In this document: positions 58,994 to 64,000 of the stretch, piece by piece
Numbering within the stretch: the first letter of the stretch is position 1
How the letters are laid out: every line of letters begins with the position of its first letter
Assembly (NCBI GenBank): GCA_015847255.1
Contig: JADLZK010011228.1
Coordinates: forward strand, 186,001 to 250,000
DNA: 64,000 bases
Origin: Hyparrhenia diplandra
Lineage: Eukaryota > Streptophyta > Magnoliopsida > Poales > Poaceae
Direction: 5' to 3'
The notes under the pieces: generated by a model
Database searches by the model: none
Told to the model about the DNA's origin: nothing
The model's input: only the letters and a program-made list of their open reading frames with translations
Made by a program: the position numbers and the translations under genes

Positions 58994-59977
58994 AGTCAGT
59001 AGAAACAACACGGCGTTGATGTGGCTCTGCCTGCAGCACAGTGACGCCGTGTTAGCAACCAGGCTAAGGATTTCGAACTGGTTTGAAGAGTAGCCGCAGC
59101 GAGCAGACGCAAGGAAGGGGACGAGACGAGGAATCTTAGCAAATGTAATGGTATTACTAACGTCCGGACGCATGGTGATGTTCCGGACGGTCTCGTTTAA
59201 TGGGCTGCGTGCGCTCCAGCCCATCCGCAACGACTCGCAACGGCTGCCCACACTCCCAACGGCTTTCTGCCCCCGTTCCGTTGCTGACCAAATCCATCAC
59301 AATTCATTAACCTTTCGCTCTTGCTCTCCTTCGCAACGGCAGCAGTAGTTGGCGGCGACGACCATCCTGGGTGTGGCGTGGCGTGGCCCCTGGTCCTCCG
59401 CATTCTTTTAAAAAATGTATCATTGTTTTATAAAATTAGCATGCTTACATCGAATTACCATTTTTTATAAGACTTTTTGTGTTCTCCAAAATTTATAAGC
59501 TCTTTTAAAATAATGACTTATGAAATAAACTATACATCACAAAATATTAATATTAATATAACTTAAAGTTAGTTATCATATTCTTTGCTATGGGGGTTTG
59601 TGATGGGAACATTTTTTACACACTTGTTAAACTATTAAAATAAATATTTATTTTACTATGTACCTATTTGTGGGGGTCTACACTGGGGCACATATAATTA
59701 TGCTTACTTTTATAGTTTAACGGTTGTAAATTATTTAGATCAGAATATATACCACATACTTTATGGATATTAACTTTATTTTTCTTGATACCTTATTTTA
59801 GTATTTATATGTAGATTTGAGATATATTTCTGCTTTTTTGTTTTGATAGGACAAACGTGGTGAGCAATTTAGATACAAATTAAGTGTGCTAACTTATATT
59901 TAATTTAATTCATCAATGCATATATGGGTAATTTGAATCCAATCGCATGGGTTACTTTGCATTATCATTCCTAATAC
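58994..59977. other. upstream flank of the NLR remnant
   Basis: 59000-59250 holds further minus-strand sequence that may belong to the NLR N-terminal exon, but no motif confirms it. From about 59400 to 59977 the DNA is AT-rich, without a gene or recognised repeat end. Confidence 0.35.
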
Positions 59978-59995
59978 CACATGTGTATAATTTTT

Positions 59996-60862
59996 TTTTT
60001 TTGATAAAGTATACCTGTATTAATTAAAGGAAAAGTAATACAAGTACACCGTATAAGGATACGGATGATAGCTACCCGCCTATAATCTATAAGAACCCCA
60101 GCAAATAAGAAAATTACAAACTGGTCCTTAGACCCATCCGGAACGAACACCGGCCGCAACCGTCTCCGTCGAAGACCGCCGCCACCAGCCGCCCGCCGCC
60201 AAACCTGAAGCACCAAAAGCCGGAGGAAACCGCCCGACGTTGAGGTGGACTGCGAGAAGACTTCGATCTCGCAAAAAGGCGAAGAAGTCATTGAACGCCC
60301 ATCCGTCGGGATCACTATCGAGGTTGAAACGGCGATGGTGGAGCCGGCGATAGCATCCTCCATCACGGTGAAAGCGAATCCGGTCGAACCACCAATCTTC
60401 CGAAGACCCGCAGCCACCACCGCATCCACGAAAGTAGGGGCGGGAGCCTCCACGCACCAAGGCGCCAAAGACCTCGCCCGGCCGAACACTCCTAAACAAG
60501 ATCCAAGAGCGGACCTTACCTCCACACCGCCGTCGGCGGGCGCCGAGAGCTAACGCCGCCAAGACGGGAAGAGAGCGAGAGGACATTATTCCTGGATAGC
60601 GCCGCCGCCGCGCCGCCGCCGCCTCAACGCCATCATCGGAAACCCTAACATAGACCTAACCCTAACCCTAGCTCGAGGGACACACCACCAACTTCGGGGA
60701 AACACCGGCCACAGCCATCGCCCGGGCGTGGAGGCCAGCTCCCCTCACCCACCCCGGCGTCGAGGAGGGGCCGCGGGCGGGGAGCCGGCAGCGGCGGGAA
60801 TTTGGGAGCGAGGGGTGGCGGCGCTGGAACACCTTGACGAAGGAGGCGGCGTTTTTTGTTGA
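59996..60862 (-). mobile_element. retroposon with poly(A) tail and 18-bp target duplication
   Basis: CACATGTGTATAATTTTT occurs at 59978-59995 and again at 60863-60880. The insert begins with a T-run (poly(A) on the minus strand) and is GC-rich towards its minus-strand 5' end. The duplication length and the tail fit target-primed reverse transcription, as in LINE/SINE insertion or a processed transcript. A 184-codon minus-strand frame ends at 59971 but contains no endonuclease or RT domain, so it is a 5'-truncated LINE, a SINE-like element or a processed pseudogene. Confidence 0.8.
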
Positions 60863-60880
60863 CACATGTGTATAATTTTT

Positions 60881-62260
60881 AAAAGTACTAGGTAGTTTGT
60901 TTAACTTATCTTTTGTTATGATAGATGTGTATAGTTTTTATACAATGTTAGGGAATTATTTTTTTAATATTTTTAATAATGGAGGAAGTTGATAATTTAG
61001 ATGCAAATTTTGTGGATTGTTTCAAATTATTTTCATAACGGTAGAGGTGAGTAGTTTAGATGCAAATTAGTTGGCAAATGCGGATTTTTTTATGATACAA
61101 ATAGATCCAACAACTATTATTGACCATGATGGTTGGAATCCACCAAATGAAAGAGCATATATTTTTAGAAATTCTAAAATTTACTATTTTCTAATGTACC
61201 TAGTTCAAATTAATATGGATGCTCTATCAAGTATTTTTTGTTCAATCTAAATATTTTATGTGGTTACAATCTACTTTTTGCAAATTTTACTTCGTTTACT
61301 TATGTTCCCCTACTAAAAAATACTTTAGTAACAAGTTTATGGATTATACATGCATCATTAAATAACATGTAGCAATGTATTTCAAATATGATGTCCTCAT
61401 GCTTTTGAAAGTATTAGTGAAGAATGTCTTCTAAAACAATAAACTCTAGGTGTTAACAAAATATAGGAATATAGATGGTGATTAACATTTTTTTTTTTTG
61501 TTCCTAAGGATGCACATTTTTAGATAGGTGGTCTCATCTTGTATTATATTATCATCTAATCCCTCGTTCAATCCTATTAATGAACATGGGATATATTTGT
61601 TCTTTGCTTTAATTTGCATATGTATGGCCAAAACTGCAAAGTAGAGATTGGCAGGGGTAATATGGTAGTATGAGCGAGCGTGAGTACGTAGCATACCTGT
61701 AGCTTAGTGCATGGCACTCATCTATGCCAACAATGTAGACAGAGATCTCGCGGTCAGCCAAACATCGCGCCTGGATCAAGAGCAACGTATCTGCAACAAA
61801 ATGTAGCATACCTGTAGCTCCACCCATGTGTTGACAAAGGATGATACCAGTTTTAGCTACGGGGTGTCTTTTAGATCTTGGACAGTGGTATATATGTGAA
61901 ACTTGCATGCCCTAGCTGAAATTCAGAAATAGAGATCGATTAGGCAACCGAAATAATAACTGCTACTCCGAAAAAAAGCTCACGGGAGGTATTGATCACA
62001 CTAGGAAGAAGCGACAAGGATGCCACACTGCAGGATTGAATGTTTCCTAGATTGATCGAAGCTCCAATGCTATTACTGGCAGCTGCGGCGGCAGGACTGA
62101 ATGTTTCCCAGATCGATCCAAGCTCCAAAGCTATTGTTGGCGGCTGCGGCCACGTTTGGCTAATACCCCACGTGAGACACCAGATAGGTGCCGCCTTGCT
62201 AATACCCGACGTACGTGAGATAGGATACATCAGAATTTTTTTTTTTTTTTAATTAAACCT
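60881..62260. other. AT-rich intergenic region
   Basis: No supported gene. A 60-bp unit with gaatgtttcc(t/c)agat(t/c)gat and gctccaa(t/a)gctatt occurs twice in tandem (about 62036-62092 and 62097-62152). A minus-strand frame at 61609-61908 has no recognisable domain. Confidence 0.35.
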
Positions 62261-62269
62261 ACTATTACA

Positions 62270-62510
62270 GGTGAGAGGCAAGTTTCAAAAATAGAGTCAT
62301 ATTTCATAATGGCAAGTGGGTAATTTTTAGAAAAATAGAATAGATCTAATGGCTATTAATATTAATGGTGATGAAATTGATAGCTAGATCTTTTGATTAT
62401 TGTGAGAATTTTTAGGATTTTTCTCTTTTTTCTAGCACGTCGAGGAGAATTAACGTGGAGGCTTCATTGAAGCCTCCAATTAGAAATTGTAAGATAAGAT
62501 GAAACCCAAG
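62270..62510. repeat. diverged copy of the terminal part of the 2.5-5.6 kb repeat
   Basis: Shares ataatggca(a)g(t)gggtaatttt, then attgtgagaatttttag and gagaattaacgtggaggc with 3835-3990 and 5465-5640. Here the sequence contains GGAGGCTTCATTGAAGCCTCC as a perfect 10-bp-stem hairpin before aattag; the hairpin is collapsed to ggagcctcc at 5614 and altered at 3982. Confidence 0.65.
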
Positions 62511-62892
62511 CTATTGCAGAGGGCAACAACCCAACATGTACATGAGTTGGGAATATATGCATCTAAGCCCGTGCATAAAGAGGGAAGTATGCTATACACC
62601 ATATGCATCTAACACTACCGTTATAGTACAAATAACTGTTGATAGTCAAAGTGAGGGTACGTAGAGGCCTGTTTATGAGACAATTAGTAACTTTATTTGT
62701 ATGATAGAGCCAGACATGTTACATATCTTAGGGCATATATAGAAATATTACATGTACAAAAGACAAATTTATTTATACACCATAAGACAAATATTACATG
62801 TTACAGAATACAAATTTATTTGGCATAACAACTGATAGACATTTCATGGACTGCAGAATTTGCTGAAAAGCAATAGATTAAACTCCCAGTTG

Positions 62893-64000
62893 TCATGAGC
62901 CACCTACGGCAAAACCATAGAGTCGCATTGGCATTGGAGGAATTTCTGGTTCACATATTCCCTCGAGAAATTGTACCACCTCAATCATTGTGGGCGATCA
63001 AACTCCACGATCTTGGATGCACCAACATGCGATTTTGCAAACCCTTTCGACTTCCTCCATGTTCACTTCTCCATGCAAGTTTGCATCCACACTCATTGTG
63101 TCTCCAACGAGAAGCTTGTGTGCAACTTGCACAGGAAAATAGTCTCCCTGGCCTTCAATATCACTGCAGGAATGTTGAGTAGAGTTTCTCTTTCCGGATA
63201 TGATCTCAAGCAAGACCATCCCATAGCTATAAACATCAACCTTGGAAGTAATTGGTGTTCCGCTGATCCATTGCGGAGCAAGATATCCGATAGTTCCACG
63301 CATTGTAGTCACAACATGACTGAAATCCGCCCTAGAAGCTTCGCCATGCCAAAATCTGCAACTTTCGGAATGAAAGGCGAGTCGAGGAGTATGTTCTACG
63401 GTTTGACATCACAATGTATTATGCAGTCTCGACAACCATGATGCAAGTATGCTAGAGCTCTAGCAACACCAAGAGCTATTTGGTATCTGATGTTCCAATC
63501 CAGAATTGAACCATTATGTTGGAACAGATGACAATCAAGGAGCCGTTTGGCATGAGTTCGTACACAAGTAACCTCCAATCACCTTCACGGCAAAATCCAA
63601 CCAATTTCACTAAATTTATATCTTTGGATGATTCCAATCGAATTTACCTCGCCTAAATTGCTTCTCTCCTTGTCGGACACGGTCGAGCCTTTTTCTTTGC
63701 TATGGCAATCGAGTTACTCAAGCACCCCTTAAATCTGGAACCAAAACCACTGTTCCTATCATGTCTGAGATTTTTTTTTGTTGCATATTGCAAGTCAGCA
63801 TATTTGAATGCAATTATGCCAACGCTACCTTAGTCATTGTCTACTATGGGTCTAGGCGACTTCCCCTTTCTCCTCCAAATTCTTGTGAGGAAAACAAAAA
63901 CCAAAGCGGCAATGGTTGTGCAAATGGCAACACCAATGGCGATCTTGCCACTCCTATTTCCTTTCCGCTATCTAACTCTGCTTGAGAAAGCGAAGGTAAA
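62893..64000 (-). pseudogene. S-domain/lectin-type receptor kinase, 3' part, decayed
   Basis: Minus strand, running off the window edge. Reading inward: a membrane helix (IAIGVAICTTIAALVFVFL, about 63955-63900) followed by a basic stop-transfer RIWRRKGK; kinase subdomains LVKLVGFCREGDWRLLVYE (about 63610-63550); the catalytic loop HCDVKP (about 63405-63390) with a TAG where Glu is expected before NILLD; ADFGMAKLL (DFG loop, about 63350); GTIGYLAPQWISG (about 63300); DVYSYGMVLLEIISGKR; and the end EPEIPPMPMRL with stop at 62893. At least one more frameshift lies near 63335, and a compensated pair near 62975 creates a TGA. The gene is dead in this form. The extracellular part lies outside the window. 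Confidence 0.8.

Noticed and set aside
60640..60672. Telomere-like ccctaaccctaaccct sequence
   Set aside because: Only two or three imperfect units inside a retroposon; similar short runs are common in plant 5' leader DNA.
61609..61908. A 99-codon minus-strand frame
   Set aside because: No domain, no splice partner, and it covers a short duplicated segment; not supported as a gene.

Overview
The window looks like nuclear DNA of a grass, most likely rice or a close Oryza relative. The reasons are many Stowaway MITEs, several CACTA, Mutator, PIF/Harbinger and Helitron elements, small spliced genes, and two resistance-gene-type NLR paralogues. I could run no database search, so species and family names rest on recognised motifs. 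No bacterial or viral gene set, rRNA, tRNA or CRISPR array was seen.

Host-type genes are few and all lie on the minus strand. There are three dispersed copies of a four-exon short-chain dehydrogenase/reductase of the tropinone-reductase-like (TRL) type. Copy A (6220-7861) has a one-base frameshift; copies B (18915-21935) and C (44293-46065) have intact reading frames of 264 and 265 residues. A CC-NLR-like gene (26481-29259) has one frameshift and degenerate ATP-binding motifs. A second, decayed NLR (49454-58993) is split by retrotransposons. The right edge holds the 3' part of a decayed lectin-type receptor kinase gene (62893-64000).

Most of the rest is transposable elements, several of them resolved to exact ends. 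0.7-1.8 kb: a Mutator-like element with a 9-bp target duplication. 2.6-5.65 kb: a tandem-repeat block containing a Helitron whose empty site is preserved in sister repeat units. 8.3-9.2 kb: a second Helitron carrying a Stowaway MITE. 9.4-11.3 kb: GC-rich DNA with a beta-hexosaminidase gene fragment. 12.2-13.8 kb: a Pack-MULE with a 10-bp target duplication and an ammonium-transporter fragment. 31-42.7 kb: a nest of CACTA elements, three of them with both ends visible. 46.3-47.8 kb: a PIF/Harbinger-type element with fragments resembling ribose-5-phosphate isomerase and an FtsH-type ATPase, sitting just upstream of TRL copy C. 50.0-57.2 kb: a Ty1/copia element inside a miniature TRIM retrotransposon inside the second NLR. 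60.0-60.9 kb: a retroposon with an 18-bp target duplication.

The genes do not form a pathway. The window reads as the debris of local duplication (TRL trio, NLR pair, repeated upstream modules) followed by repeated transposon insertion, with gene-fragment capture by at least two, probably three, element types. The most informative signals are the nested insertions and the composite gene-carrying transposons.
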